Assembly: GCF_002304225.1 (NCBI RefSeq)
Contig: NZ_NSLB01000005.1
Span: 62,001 to 126,000 of the forward strand
Source: Pseudomonas sp. HAR-UPW-AIA-41
GTDB lineage: Bacteria > Pseudomonadota > Gammaproteobacteria > Pseudomonadales > Pseudomonadaceae
Direction of reading: 5' to 3'
Length of the DNA: 64,000 bases
This document shows, piece by piece, positions 29,196-39,413 of this stretch. The position numbers and the translations under genes were made by a program. How positions within the stretch are numbered: the first letter of the stretch is position 1; every line of letters starts with the position of its first letter. The notes beneath the pieces were generated by a model that worked only from the letters and a program-made list of their open reading frames with translations, was not told the DNA's origin and ran no database searches.

Positions 29196-29756
29196 ATGAG
29201 CGAAGAGCATCTGCTCGAAGGTGAAGAACAACCCCATCTGCTGCTGGTAGATGATGATCCGACCTTCACCCGGGTCATGGCGCGGGCCATGGACCGGCGT
29301 GGCCTGCGTGTGAGTGTGGCCAACTCGGCTGAGGAGGGTTTGGTTATTGCCAAGGCCGATCTGCCGGATTACGCCGTGCTGGATCTGAAAATGGAGGGTG
29401 ATTCTGGTCTGGTGCTGCTGCCCAAACTGCTGGAGCTGGATGCCGAGATGCGGGTGGTGATCCTGACCGGGTATTCGAGCATTGCTACCGCGGTAGAGGC
29501 GATTAAACGTGGGGCCTGCAACTATCTGTGCAAGCCTGCCGATGCTGATGACGTGCTGACTGCGCTGCTCTCCGAGCATGCCGATCTGGAAAGCCTGGTG
29601 CCGGAAAACCCCATGTCGGTGGACCGCTTGCAGTGGGAGCACATCCAGCGTGTGCTCGCTGAGCATGACGGAAACATCTCCGCCACGGCTCGCGCTCTGG
29701 GCATGCACCGACGCACCTTGCAGCGCAAGCTACAGAAGCGCCCGGTACGGCGCTGA
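29196..29756 (+). CDS. roxR: Redox response regulator RoxR (RegA/PrrA/ActR family)
   Basis: DNA-binding response regulator (186 aa) partner of RoxS. The receiver domain has the acidic cluster VDDDP near residue 18, phospho-acceptor Asp63 (VLDLKME), Thr in VVILTGYSS and Lys in NYLCKPAD. A short Pro-containing linker leads to a Fis-type helix-turn-helix (ISATARALGMHRRTLQRKL), nearly invariant across the RegA family. Confidence 0.96.
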   Translation: MSEEHLLEGEEQPHLLLVDDDPTFTRVMARAMDRRGLRVSVANSAEEGLVIAKADLPDYAVLDLKMEGDSGLVLLPKLLELDAEMRVVILTGYSSIATAVEAIKRGACNYLCKPADADDVLTALLSEHADLESLVPENPMSVDRLQWEHIQRVLAEHDGNISATARALGMHRRTLQRKLQKRPVRR

Positions 29757-29766
29757 GGACGCCGAA

Positions 29767-30621
29767 TTACTCTCGCGGTAGTTCTTCGAGCATGCGGTGG
29801 TAGGGTTCGATCAGATATTCGGGCAGCCAGCGCTCGTAGCTGTTTCTCAGTAGCTCTTGATGGTGGTTGCTCTTCAGCGCTTCACTCAGGTCGGTAAAGG
29901 CCCGGTCGGTTTGTGGGCTGCGTGTGCAGCTCAGGCGCCCTGGGAGCAGGCGGTCGTTGCCTTCGATCAGATAGAACTGCAGGTCCTGATGGCGAGAGGA
30001 GAAGTACACCAGTTCGCCGGGATAGCTGAAGGTGTAATCGATCCGCTGGTAGTCGAGCATGCTGAACAGGCCGCTGGTGGATTCGCTTTGGTATATCTGT
30101 GAAATAGGCGCTGCCTGCGAATGGTTGGCGCGTTTCAGCAGGTTATCGATCAGGCTGCCGTAGCTGCGCTGGTTGGCAATGCCGGGTCGTAAGTTCGGGT
30201 CCTGCAGCAGGCGCCCCAGTTGGATTTTTCCATCGGCATTGAGGTACTTGGTAAAGGCTTCGCGTTGCGCGCGCCGCGTGACCAAGCCGAGCGGGAAGAC
30301 GTAGCCATAGGGTTTGCTGAAGCGCAGATAGGTTTCTCGCTCTGGCGTCTGGAACGCTGCAAGCAGGCAGTACGGACCGCCCTTTTCGGCCATGTGCATG
30401 GCTCGCTGCCAGGGTACGACTTGCTCGCCAAACTGGTGCTGGGGCAGTCTGCCGGCGAGGTAAGTCGCCAACACATTGATATAGCCTTGATTAGCATGGG
30501 GGCCCTGGCTCATGGCCATGGGTGGGAACTCAGAGTTCAGCCAGATAATGTTGTCTGCTCGTGCTATGCCCCCACCCAGGCCGGCATGCAGGGCAATCAA
30601 TAGAGCGATCAGGTGTTTCAT
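29767..30621 (-). CDS. Periplasmic solute-binding-like protein (TIGR02285/SBP_bac_3 type)
   Basis: Secreted protein (284 aa) with a type II periplasmic binding fold. Signal peptide MKHLIALLIALHAGLGGGIARADN. The mature part starts IIWLNSEFPPMAM and contains VPWQRAMHMAEKGGPYCLLAAFQTPERE, resembling amino-acid-binding homologues encoded singly in many Pseudomonas genomes. Start ATG 30621; the frame reaches 30711 but that part would add a non-signal N-terminus. No transporter genes are adjacent, so the role is unknown. Confidence 0.82.
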   Translation of the reverse strand: MKHLIALLIALHAGLGGGIARADNIIWLNSEFPPMAMSQGPHANQGYINVLATYLAGRLPQHQFGEQVVPWQRAMHMAEKGGPYCLLAAFQTPERETYLRFSKPYGYVFPLGLVTRRAQREAFTKYLNADGKIQLGRLLQDPNLRPGIANQRSYGSLIDNLLKRANHSQAAPISQIYQSESTSGLFSMLDYQRIDYTFSYPGELVYFSSRHQDLQFYLIEGNDRLLPGRLSCTRSPQTDRAFTDLSEALKSNHHQELLRNSYERWLPEYLIEPYHRMLEELPRE

Positions 30622-30707
30622 GCGCACATTCTTCTGGCTTGGACGGTGTGCGTCTGGCATCAGCCTCGCTTTATCACAGTCTAGAGAGCATCGGTGCTCG
30701 GGTAGGC

Positions 30708-31088
30708 TCAATTACTTTTCTGGTGCTCGTCGATGACTTCCTGAGCTGCGCGGAACGCATCGATGGCGGCGGGGACGCCGGCATACACCGCGCAGTGCAG
30801 CAGCGCTTCGCGGATTTCTTCCACCGTACAGCCATTGTTCAGTGCGCCGCGTACGTGGCCCTTGAGCTCCTGCGGGCACTTCAGCGCGGTCAGCGCAGCC
30901 AGAGTAATCAGGCTGCGGGTCTTGCGCTCCAGCACACCGCGAGTCCAGACGCCACCCCAGGCATGCTCGTTGACGAAGTCCTGCAGTGGCTGGGTGAAGT
31001 CGGTGGCATTGTTGAGGGCGCGGTCGACGAACGCATCGCCCATTACCTCGCGGCGTACCTGTTCGCCGTGTTTGCGGTTGTCACTCAT
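30708..31088 (-). CDS. Carboxymuconolactone decarboxylase family protein (PcaC-like)
   Basis: Small alpha-helical protein (126 aa) of the CMD/AhpD superfamily. Core segment RGVLERKTRSLITLAALTAL followed by LKGHVRGALNNGCTVEEIREALLHCAVYAGVPAA, the pattern of 4-carboxymuconolactone decarboxylase. The AhpD CxxC redox pair is absent. No other beta-ketoadipate genes are nearby, so the reaction is uncertain. It lies 15 bases downstream of the antiporter gene on the same strand. Confidence 0.87.
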   Translation of the reverse strand: MSDNRKHGEQVRREVMGDAFVDRALNNATDFTQPLQDFVNEHAWGGVWTRGVLERKTRSLITLAALTALKCPQELKGHVRGALNNGCTVEEIREALLHCAVYAGVPAAIDAFRAAQEVIDEHQKSN

Positions 31089-31103
31089 CGTGCTACTCCA
31101 GAT

Positions 31104-32189
31104 TCAGCGCTGGCGATGCCAGGCGCGGGCACCGATCACCGCCAGGGTGATGGCGGTCAGCGGCAGGACGAAGGTCTGCATGGCTTGCTGGAAGGCATCG
31201 AGCCAGGGCGCGCCGCTGCTGTTGAATACAAGGTAGGTGGTGTAGAGCGCGTAGTAGGCGACGAACAGGACGCCTTCCCAGCGGTTGATCGAGTAGCCGT
31301 TGAAGAAGATCGGCAGGCAGGCGATGGCCACCGCAATCATCACCGGGAAGTCGAAGGCCAGGGCATTGGCTGCTACCGGGATGGCGGCGGGCGACACCAG
31401 CGATGCCAGGCCCAGTACGCAGAGCAGGTTGAAAATGTTGCTGCCGACGATATTGCCCACGGCGATGTCGCGCTCGCCTTTGATGGCGGCCATCACCGAG
31501 GTGGCCAGCTCCGGCAGCGAGGTGCCGACGGCCACCACGGTCAGGCCGATTACCAGTTCCGACATGCCCAGGGCGCGGGCCAGCTGCACGGCGCCTTCGA
31601 CCAGGAAGTTAGCGCCGCCCACCAGCAGGGCCAGGCCGGCGATCACCAGTGCTGCGTTGATGGCCCAGGCATAGGGTTTTGGCGTTTCGTGCAGGCCGTA
31701 CTCATCCTCGAACTCGTCACCGGCCGCGGCCTGTTTCTCGCGACGGCTGATGATGATCAAAAACGCGGTGTAGGCCAGGATGCCGGCGAACAGCACGGCG
31801 CCATCGAGGCGGCTGAGGCTGCCATCCCAGGCCAGGGCATAGGTGATCAGGCTGGCGCCGATCATGATCGGCACATCCAGACGAATCAGCTGGCGTGAAA
31901 CCAGCAATGGAGCAATCAGCGCCGTCAGGCCGAGGATAAACAGCACGTTGGCGATGTTGCTGCCGACCACGTTGCCGATGGCCAGGTCGCCCTTTCCATC
32001 CAGGGCAGCCTGCACGCTGACTGCGGTTTCCGGGGCGCTGGTGCCGAAGGCGACAACGGTCAGGCCGATGATCAGGGGAGGGATGCCGAACTGTGCGGCC
32101 AGCTTGGCGGCCCCGCGGACCAGTACTTCAGCACCGGCCACCAGCAGCGCCAGGCCGGCGATCAGATAGACGAATGTCATCAAGGTCAT
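31104..32189 (-). CDS. Calcium/sodium antiporter (CaCA family, YrbG type)
   Basis: Inner-membrane cation exchanger (361 aa) with ten predicted helices in two inverted halves. Both alpha-repeats are present: VVAFGTSAPETAVSVQAAL with GNVVGSNIANV near residues 45-85, and VVAVGTSLPELATSVMAAI with GNIVGSNIFNL near 220-260. The acidic residues of GTSAPE and GTSLPE form the ion site. Probably exports Ca2+ in exchange for Na+ or H+. Start MTLMTFVYLIAGLALL at 32189. Confidence 0.93.
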   Translation of the reverse strand: MTLMTFVYLIAGLALLVAGAEVLVRGAAKLAAQFGIPPLIIGLTVVAFGTSAPETAVSVQAALDGKGDLAIGNVVGSNIANVLFILGLTALIAPLLVSRQLIRLDVPIMIGASLITYALAWDGSLSRLDGAVLFAGILAYTAFLIIISRREKQAAAGDEFEDEYGLHETPKPYAWAINAALVIAGLALLVGGANFLVEGAVQLARALGMSELVIGLTVVAVGTSLPELATSVMAAIKGERDIAVGNIVGSNIFNLLCVLGLASLVSPAAIPVAANALAFDFPVMIAVAIACLPIFFNGYSINRWEGVLFVAYYALYTTYLVFNSSGAPWLDAFQQAMQTFVLPLTAITLAVIGARAWHRQR

Positions 32190-32266
32190 GTGTAAGTCCT
32201 CACGGGTAGCCGGCCAGAGTACTCAACAACCTTTGCTGTTGCTGTCTGGCACTGTTGCTGACTGCT

Positions 32267-32710
32267 TCAGTCGCCCAGTTGTTCCAGTTTGACCTGCGCG
32301 GTACCGCTGCGCAGCATGCCCAGTTGCTCGGCTGCCTGACGTGATACGTCGATGATGCGCCCGCCGCCGTGCGGGCCACGATCGTTGATGCGGACGATCA
32401 CCGACTGCTGATTGGCCAGGTTCGTCACCCGTACCAGGCTGCCGAACGGCAGTTCGCGGTGGGCCCCGGTCAGATCGGCGTTGTCCAGTCGCTCGCCACT
32501 GGCAGTCCGCCGGCCGTTCAGGCGGGCGGCATAGTAGGAGGCCTTGCCCTGGCCGATCAGTTGGTAGCGGGGCTGGGGCCGGACCGGCGGCGCCGCCTGT
32601 GCAACCGGCTTGGGTGTCACAACCGGAGTGGTGACGGGCTCTACCGGAAGCTGTCGGGCGCAACCGGCGAGCAGGCTGAACAGTAGCAGGGCAGCGAGGG
32701 GCTTGTGCAT
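32267..32710 (-). CDS. RlpA-like lipoprotein (DPBB barrel)
   Basis: Outer-membrane lipoprotein (147 aa) with a type II signal peptide and lipobox LLAGC near residue 15-17, a Pro-rich linker, and a double-psi beta-barrel: GKASYYAARLNGRRTASGE near 58, LPFGSLVRVTN, VIVRINDRGPHGGGRIIDVS with the catalytic-type Asp. Lacks the C-terminal SPOR domain of full-length RlpA, so it may be a short lytic transglycosylase-like paralogue. Start ATG 32710 (MHKPLAALLLF). Confidence 0.88.
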   Translation of the reverse strand: MHKPLAALLLFSLLAGCARQLPVEPVTTPVVTPKPVAQAAPPVRPQPRYQLIGQGKASYYAARLNGRRTASGERLDNADLTGAHRELPFGSLVRVTNLANQQSVIVRINDRGPHGGGRIIDVSRQAAEQLGMLRSGTAQVKLEQLGD

Positions 32711-32728
32711 GGCGGTCTCCGGACAAAG

Positions 32729-32752
32729 CAACGCCGGGCGAACCCGGCGTTG
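32729..32752 (-). terminator. Terminator downstream of gatB
   Basis: CAACGCCGGG and CCCGGCGTTG (32729-32738 with 32743-32752) form a 10-bp stem with loop CGAA; on the minus strand it follows the gatB stop by 8 bases and is followed by a short TTT. Confidence 0.7.
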
Positions 32753-32760
32753 ATTCAGGC

Positions 32761-34206
32761 TCAGGACTCGAGCTTTTTCTTCAGCAGTTCGTTCACTTGC
32801 GCCGGGTTGGCCTTGCCCTTGGCGGCCTTCATGGCCTGGCCGACGAAGAAGCCGAACATCTTGCCACGCTTGGCTTCGTCGCTGGCGCGGTACTGCTCGA
32901 CCTGCTCGGCGTTGGCCGCCAGCACTTCGTCGAGCAGCTTCTCGACGGCGCCGCTGTCGGTGTTCTGCACCAGGTCCTTGGCCTTGATGATCGCGTCGGG
33001 CGAGCCTTCACCCTCGGCCATGGCGGCGAATACAGTTTTCGCGGCCTTGCCGTTGATGGTGCCGTCCTTCAGGCGCAGGATCATCTCGCCCAGGTGCTGG
33101 GCGGAAACAGGCGACTGCTCGATCTCCAGGCCGTCCTTGTTGAGCAGGCTGGAAAGCTCGCCCATCACCCAGTTGGCGGCCAGTTTGGCGTCGCCGCAGA
33201 CCGCTGCGACCTGCTCGAAGTATTCGGCCATCTCGCGGCTGGCCGACAGTACGGTGGCGTCGTAGGCCGACAGGCCGTACTGGCTCTGGAAGCGCTCGCG
33301 TTTCTGAGTCGGCAGCTCCGGCAGCTGGCTGCGGACTTCCTCGATGAAGCTGTCTTCCAGTACCACCGGCAGCAGGTCGGGGCAGGGGAAGTAACGGTAG
33401 TCGTTGGCTTCTTCCTTGCCGCGCATGGAGCGGGTCTCGTCCTTGTTCGGGTCGTACAGGCGGGTTTCCTGCACCACCTTGCCGCCATCCTCGATCAGCT
33501 CGATCTGACGCTGGATCTCGTGGTTGATGGCCTTTTCGATGAATCGGAACGAGTTGACGTTCTTGATCTCGGCGCGGGTGCCGAACTCGGCCTGGCCCTT
33601 GGGACGTACCGAGACGTTGCAGTCGCAGCGCAGCGAGCCTTCGGCCATGTTGCCGTCGCAGATGCCGAGGTAGCGGACCAGTGCGTGAATGGATTTCACA
33701 TAGGCGACCGCCTCTTTCGCCGAGCGGATATCCGGTTCGGAGACGATTTCCAGCAGCGGGGTGCCGGCGCGGTTGAGGTCGATGCCGCTCATGCCGTGGA
33801 AGTCTTCGTGCAGGCTCTTGCCGGCGTCCTCTTCCAGATGTGCGCGGGTGATGCCGATGCGCTTGACGGTGCCGTCTTCCAAGGTGATGTCCAGGTGGCC
33901 TTTGCCAACCACCGGATGGTCCATCTGGCTGGTCTGGTAGCCCTTGGGCAGGTCCGGGTAGAAGTAGTTCTTGCGTGCGAACACGTTGGTGCGGCCCAGT
34001 TCGGCGTCGATCGCCAGGCCGAATTTCACCGCCATGCGCACGGCCTCGGCATTGAGCACCGGCAGGGTGCCGGGCATGCCCAGGTCAACCAGGCTGGCCT
34101 GAGTGTTGGGCTCGGCGCCGAAGGTGGTGGCGCTGGCCGAGAAAATCTTCGATTGGGTGCTGAGCTGGGCGTGGATTTCCAGCCCGATCACGGTTTCCCA
34201 TTGCAT
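32761..34206 (-). CDS. gatB: Asp-tRNA(Asn)/Glu-tRNA(Gln) amidotransferase subunit B
   Basis: tRNA-binding and kinase subunit of GatCAB, which converts mischarged Glu-tRNA(Gln) and Asp-tRNA(Asn) to the amide forms (481 aa). Cradle domain starts [17 protein letters not shown]; conserved [42 protein letters not shown] and AEIKNVNSF. The helical and YqeY-like tail occupies the last 150 residues. Last gene of gatC-gatA-gatB; 11 bases separate it from gatA. Confidence 0.98.
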   Translation of the reverse strand: MQWETVIGLEIHAQLSTQSKIFSASATTFGAEPNTQASLVDLGMPGTLPVLNAEAVRMAVKFGLAIDAELGRTNVFARKNYFYPDLPKGYQTSQMDHPVVGKGHLDITLEDGTVKRIGITRAHLEEDAGKSLHEDFHGMSGIDLNRAGTPLLEIVSEPDIRSAKEAVAYVKSIHALVRYLGICDGNMAEGSLRCDCNVSVRPKGQAEFGTRAEIKNVNSFRFIEKAINHEIQRQIELIEDGGKVVQETRLYDPNKDETRSMRGKEEANDYRYFPCPDLLPVVLEDSFIEEVRSQLPELPTQKRERFQSQYGLSAYDATVLSASREMAEYFEQVAAVCGDAKLAANWVMGELSSLLNKDGLEIEQSPVSAQHLGEMILRLKDGTINGKAAKTVFAAMAEGEGSPDAIIKAKDLVQNTDSGAVEKLLDEVLAANAEQVEQYRASDEAKRGKMFGFFVGQAMKAAKGKANPAQVNELLKKKLES

Positions 34207-34217
34207 TGCGGTCGTCC

Positions 34218-35675
34218 TCAGAATCCGGTCGGGGCTTGGCGGTGCCAGTCAGTGACCTGCTGGTACTGATGGGCCACGTTGAGCAGGCGTGCTTCCTGGA
34301 AGTAGGGCGCCAGCAGCTGCACGCCGACCGGCAGGCCGTCGACGAAGCCGGCGGGCATGGACAGCCCCGGAATGCCGGCCAGGTTGGCGGTGATGGTGTA
34401 GATGTCTTCCAGGTAGGCCGAAACCGGGTCGGCATTCTTCTCGCCGATCTTCCAGGCCAGGTTCGGTGTGGTCGGGCCGATGATCAGGTCGACCTCGTTG
34501 AAGGCCGCGACGAAGTCGTTCTTGATCAGCCGGCGGATCTGCTGGGCCTTGATGTAGTAGGCGTCGTAGTAGCCGGCCGACAGGGCGTAGGTGCCGACCA
34601 TGATGCGGCGTTTCACTTCGGCGCCGAAGCCTTCGCCGCGCGAGCGCTTGTACAGGTCTTCGAGGTTGACCGGGTTTTCGCAGCGGTAGCCGAAGCGCAC
34701 ACCGTCGAAGCGCGACAGGTTGGAGCTGGCTTCTGCCGGGGCGATCACGTAATAGGCCGGAATCGCATGCTGCATGTTCGGCAGGGAGATGTCCTTCACT
34801 GTGGCACCGAGCTTTTTCAGCTCTTCGACCACGGCCAGTACCTTCTCGCCGATACGCGCGTCGAGGCCGGCGCCGAAGTATTCCCTGGGCAGACCGATAC
34901 GCAGGCCGGCCAGCGGCTTGTCGAGGGCTGCCAGGTAGTCATCCAGCGGCTGATCGACACTGGTCGAGTCCTTGGGGTCGAAGCCGGCCATGGCCTGCAG
35001 CAGCAGGGCGCAGTCCTCGGCGTTGCGGGCCAGCGGGCCGCCCTGGTCGAGGCTGGAGGCGTAGGCGATCATGCCCCAGCGCGAAACGCGGCCGTAGGTG
35101 GGCTTGAGGCCGGTCAGGTTGGTCAGTGCCGCCGGCTGGCGGATCGAGCCGCCGGTGTCGGTGCCGGTCGCAGCAGGAATCAGGCGCGCAGCCACTGCAG
35201 CGGCCGAGCCGCCGGAGGAACCGCCCGGTACGCGGGTCAGGTCCCAGGGGTTCTTCACCGCGCCGTAGTGGCTGGATTCGTTGGCCGAGCCCATGGCGAA
35301 TTCGTCCATGTTCAGCTTGCCCAGGGTCACGGTCCCGGCGCTCGCGAGCTTTTCGACCACGGTGGCGTTATAGGGCGCCTTGAAGCCGCTGAGGATCTTC
35401 GAGGCGCAGCTGGTCAGCACGCTCTGGGTGCAGAACAGGTCCTTGTGGGCGATTGGTGCGCCGAGCAGCGCGCCGCTTTCGCCGGCCGCGCGGCGGTCAT
35501 CGGCGCTTCTGGCCTGGCTCAGGGCCAGCTCTTCGGTGACGGTGATGAAGCTGTTCAGCTGCGGATCGACCGCCTGGATGCGTGACAGCAGGTTTTGCGT
35601 CAGCTCGGTGGCGGAGAAGTCCTTGTTGGCCAGGCCGCTGGCGATCTGGCGCAGGGTCAGTTCATGCATGCTCAT
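34218..35675 (-). CDS. gatA: Asp-tRNA(Asn)/Glu-tRNA(Gln) amidotransferase subunit A
   Basis: Amidase subunit that releases ammonia from glutamine for tRNA-dependent amidation (485 aa). Ser-cisSer-Lys triad: Lys78 in [10 protein letters not shown], the glycine-serine stretch [14 protein letters not shown] near 152, and [12 protein letters not shown] near 172. The ATG at 35675 overlaps the gatC stop (TAATG); a second in-frame ATG two codons later (35669) is an equally good start. Confidence 0.98.
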   Translation of the reverse strand: MSMHELTLRQIASGLANKDFSATELTQNLLSRIQAVDPQLNSFITVTEELALSQARSADDRRAAGESGALLGAPIAHKDLFCTQSVLTSCASKILSGFKAPYNATVVEKLASAGTVTLGKLNMDEFAMGSANESSHYGAVKNPWDLTRVPGGSSGGSAAAVAARLIPAATGTDTGGSIRQPAALTNLTGLKPTYGRVSRWGMIAYASSLDQGGPLARNAEDCALLLQAMAGFDPKDSTSVDQPLDDYLAALDKPLAGLRIGLPREYFGAGLDARIGEKVLAVVEELKKLGATVKDISLPNMQHAIPAYYVIAPAEASSNLSRFDGVRFGYRCENPVNLEDLYKRSRGEGFGAEVKRRIMVGTYALSAGYYDAYYIKAQQIRRLIKNDFVAAFNEVDLIIGPTTPNLAWKIGEKNADPVSAYLEDIYTITANLAGIPGLSMPAGFVDGLPVGVQLLAPYFQEARLLNVAHQYQQVTDWHRQAPTGF

Positions 35676-35962
35676 TACTCGATCACCTTCGGCACCAGGT
35701 ACAGGCCGCTTTCCACGGCCGGGGCAATGGCCTGGTAGGCCTCGCGCTGGTTGGTTTCGGTCACCACGTCGGCGCGCAGACGCTGGGTGGCTTCCAGCGG
35801 GTGAGCCAGCGGCTCGATGCCGGTGGTATCGACGGCCTGCATGGCGTCGATCAGACCGAGGATGTTGTTGAGGGTGTCGGTGGTTTGCGGAACTTCCGCC
35901 TCGGTCAGGCCCAGGCGGGCCAGATGGGCGATTTTTTCCACGTCGGAGCGTTCAAGCGCCAT
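35675..35962 (-). CDS. gatC: Asp-tRNA(Asn)/Glu-tRNA(Gln) amidotransferase subunit C
   Basis: Small belt subunit that stabilises GatA on GatB (95 aa, standard size). Begins [19 protein letters not shown], continues with [27 protein letters not shown] and ends LYLVPKVIE, all family hallmarks. Start ATG 35962 with AAAGGA upstream; the frame extends 40 codons further without similarity. Divergent from mreB. Confidence 0.97.
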   Translation of the reverse strand: MALERSDVEKIAHLARLGLTEAEVPQTTDTLNNILGLIDAMQAVDTTGIEPLAHPLEATQRLRADVVTETNQREAYQAIAPAVESGLYLVPKVIE

Positions 35963-35993
35963 CGGGAGTCTCCAAAGGAAGGCCTGCGAGTGA

Positions 35994-37223
<1,230 letters not shown>

Positions 37224-37242
37224 GCCTGGCGCTGCAATACCG

Positions 37243-37267
37243 AAGCCGGAAGCCTGACTTCCGGCTT
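37243..37267 (+). terminator. Stem-loop between mreB and mreC
   Basis: AAGCCGGAAG and CTTCCGGCTT form a 10-bp perfect stem around CCTGA; only TTTGCATTTG follows, so it probably acts as a partial terminator or mRNA-stability element that lowers mreC/mreD relative to mreB. Confidence 0.65.
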
Positions 37268-37287
37268 TGCATTTGTGCTGACGCGCA

Positions 37288-38310
37288 ATGGGAGATGCCG
37301 TTATCAAACCGCTATTCGTGAAAGGTCCTTCGCTCGGGGTGCGCCTGCTGGTGCTCACCGTGCTGTCGGTCAGCCTGATGGTGGTGGATGCGCGCTTCGA
37401 TACCCTCAAGCCGCTGCGCAGCCAGATCGGTCTGCTCACCACGCCGCTGTACTGGCTGGCCGATCTGCCCAATCGCCTGTGGGACGACATGACCCAGTCG
37501 ATCAGCAGTCGCAGCGAACTGCTGGCCGAGAACGAGAAGCTCAAGGCCGAGGCTCTGCTGCTGCAGCGGCGCCTGCAGAAGCTGGCGGCGCTGACCGAGC
37601 AGAATGTGCGCCTGCGTGAGCTGCTCAATTCCGCCGAGCTGGTCGATGAGCAGGTACTGGTCAGCGAGCTGATCGGTGTCGACCCCAATCCCTTTACCCA
37701 ACGCGTGATTATCGACAAGGGCAGCAAGGACGGCGTGACTCTGGGCATGCCGGTGCTTGACGCCCGTGGCCTGATGGGCCAGGTGGTCGAGGTCATGCCC
37801 TACAGTGCGCGCGTGCTGCTGCTGACCGACGCCACCCACGGCATTCCGGTGCAGGTCAACCGCAATGGTCTGCGCGCCATTGCCAACGGCACGGGCAACC
37901 CGGGACTGATCGAGTTGCGGCATGTCGCCGACACGGCCGACATCAAGGAAGGTGATCTGCTGGTCAGCTCCGGCCTGGGGCAGCGCTTCCCGGCGGGTTA
38001 CCCGGTGGCGGTCGTCAAGGAAGTGGTGCGTGACTCGGGTCAGCCGTTTGCCATTGTCCGTGCCGAGCCGACTGCCGCCCTGAGCCGCAGCCGCTATCTG
38101 TTGCTGGTGTTCAGTGACCAGCGCTCGCCCGAGCAGCGTGCCACCGACTCGGCGGAGGCTCAGGAAGCCGCTGACCGCGATGCTGCAGCAAAACAGGAGG
38201 CTGCAGCCTCGGCACCGGCACCGGCACCGGCACCGGCACCGGCACCTGGCACCGCAGCGGCGCCTGCTGCCCCGGCCGCCACAGGGGAGAACCACAATGG
38301 TCGTGACTAG
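37288..38310 (+). CDS. mreC: Rod shape-determining protein MreC
   Basis: Bitopic inner-membrane protein linking MreB to the periplasmic wall synthases (340 aa). One TM helix near residues 15-35, a coiled coil near 65-110 (ELLAENEKLKAEALLLQRRL), then the periplasmic beta domain with VIDKGSKDGVTLGMPV and LLTDATHGIPVQVNRNGLRA. The C-terminal tail is Ala/Pro-rich because of a GGCACC hexamer repeat. Starts MGDAVIKPLFVKG, with four residues more than the MIKPLF start I recall for P. aeruginosa; no other start codon fits. Confidence 0.96.
   Translation: MGDAVIKPLFVKGPSLGVRLLVLTVLSVSLMVVDARFDTLKPLRSQIGLLTTPLYWLADLPNRLWDDMTQSISSRSELLAENEKLKAEALLLQRRLQKLAALTEQNVRLRELLNSAELVDEQVLVSELIGVDPNPFTQRVIIDKGSKDGVTLGMPVLDARGLMGQVVEVMPYSARVLLLTDATHGIPVQVNRNGLRAIANGTGNPGLIELRHVADTADIKEGDLLVSSGLGQRFPAGYPVAVVKEVVRDSGQPFAIVRAEPTAALSRSRYLLLVFSDQRSPEQRATDSAEAQEAADRDAAAKQEAAASAPAPAPAPAPAPGTAAAPAAPAATGENHNGRD
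38211..38246 (+). repeat. Hexanucleotide tandem repeat (GGCACC)6 inside mreC
   Basis: Six perfect consecutive copies of GGCACC, followed by an interrupted copy (TGGCACC). In the mreC frame they encode alternating Ala-Pro. A six-base unit keeps the frame, so copy-number slippage would only lengthen or shorten the tail. Confidence 0.95.
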
Positions 38311-38788
38311 ATCGCGCAACGGCTGGGTGATCTGGCTCAGTCTGGTGTTGGCGTTGCTGCTTTCGGTGGCGCCGATGCCTGCCTTTCTCGAGGCGGGCCG
38401 CCCGCTGTGGCTGGCACTGTTTATCACCTACTGGGTACTGGCCCTGCCGCACCGGGTGGGCATGGTGACGGCTTGGCTGTTCGGCCTGTTTGCTGATGTG
38501 CTCTATGGCAGCCTGCTGGGGCAGAACGCTCTGGTGCTGATGCTGACCACCTTTTTCGTACTGACCCTGCATCAGCGTCTGCGCCTATTCCCGTTATGGC
38601 AACAGAGTGTGGTGTTGCTGGTGCTGTTCGGTATCCCGCAGCTGGTGCAGCTGTGGTTGTTCGCTCTGGCGGGCAATCGTCCGCCGGAGGCGTTGAAATT
38701 CCTCTATCCGGTGCTGATCAGCGCGCTGCTCTGGCCCTGGGTGCATACCCTGCTGCGTGGCCTGCGCGTACGACTGCAGGTCAGCTGA
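38297..38788 (+). CDS. mreD: Rod shape-determining protein MreD
   Basis: Small polytopic inner-membrane member of the Rod complex (163 aa) with five or six hydrophobic helices (WVIWLSLVLALLLSVAPMP; LALFITYWVLALP; LVLMLTTFFVLTL). Start ATG 38297 lies 14 bases inside the end of mreC, with GGGGAG upstream, so translation is coupled. The long frame upstream of it is the His-Arg shadow of the mreC Ala-Pro repeat. Confidence 0.93.
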   Translation: MVVTRSRNGWVIWLSLVLALLLSVAPMPAFLEAGRPLWLALFITYWVLALPHRVGMVTAWLFGLFADVLYGSLLGQNALVLMLTTFFVLTLHQRLRLFPLWQQSVVLLVLFGIPQLVQLWLFALAGNRPPEALKFLYPVLISALLWPWVHTLLRGLRVRLQVS

Positions 38789-38821
38789 CGACCCGCTGGC
38801 GGCGCCGACAAGGAGATGTTC

Positions 38822-39406
38822 ATGCCCACCCTGTTCCTTGCGTCGGCCTCGCCGCGCCGCGCCGAGTTGCTCGGCCAGATCGCCGTGCCCTTCCAGCGGG
38901 TCAGCGCGAGCATCGATGAAACCCCACGTGAGGCCGAAGATCCCGCTGCCTATGTCGAGCGGCTGGCGCTGGAGAAGGCGCAGGCTGGTCTGCAGCAGCT
39001 GCAGCAGGATGCCGGGGCGGTGGTGCTGGGCGCCGATACGGCGGTGGTGCTGGACGGGCGGATACTCGGCAAACCGCAGGACCGCGCCGATGCGCTGGCC
39101 ATGCTGGCTGCGTTGTCCGGGCGTGAGCATCAGGTGCTGACGGCTGTTGCTCTGTGTTCAGCCACGCGCTCGGCCTCCGTGGTAGTGGCCAGTCAGGTGC
39201 GCTTTGCTGCTATCAGCCCGGCTCAGGCTGAAGCCTACTGGGCCAGTGGCGAGCCGCTGGACAAGGCCGGCAGCTATGCCATTCAGGGGCTGGGGGCTGT
39301 GTTCGTAGCCGGCATGAGTGGTAGTTATTCGGCTGTGGTCGGCCTGCCGCTGTGCGAAACTGCCAGTCTACTGGCCGAATTCGGCATCCCCTGCTGGCAG
39401 ATGTGA
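38822..39406 (+). CDS. maf: Maf-family nucleoside triphosphate pyrophosphatase
   Basis: House-cleaning pyrophosphatase acting on dTTP/UTP or modified nucleotides (194 aa). [14 protein letters not shown] at the N-terminus, [28 protein letters not shown] near 70, and [16 protein letters not shown] near 153, as in YhdE-type Maf proteins. ATG 38822 is preferred to ATG 38816 because AAGGAG (38810-38815) abuts the earlier codon. Follows mreD in the usual Pseudomonas order. Confidence 0.95.
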   Translation: MPTLFLASASPRRAELLGQIAVPFQRVSASIDETPREAEDPAAYVERLALEKAQAGLQQLQQDAGAVVLGADTAVVLDGRILGKPQDRADALAMLAALSGREHQVLTAVALCSATRSASVVVASQVRFAAISPAQAEAYWASGEPLDKAGSYAIQGLGAVFVAGMSGSYSAVVGLPLCETASLLAEFGIPCWQM

Positions 39407-39413
39407 GCTGAGC

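Noticed and set aside
38114..38296. An N-terminal extension of mreD with a His-Arg repeat
   Set aside because: It is the out-of-frame reading of the mreC GGCACC repeat; mreD has a good ribosome site at 38284-38289 for ATG 38297.
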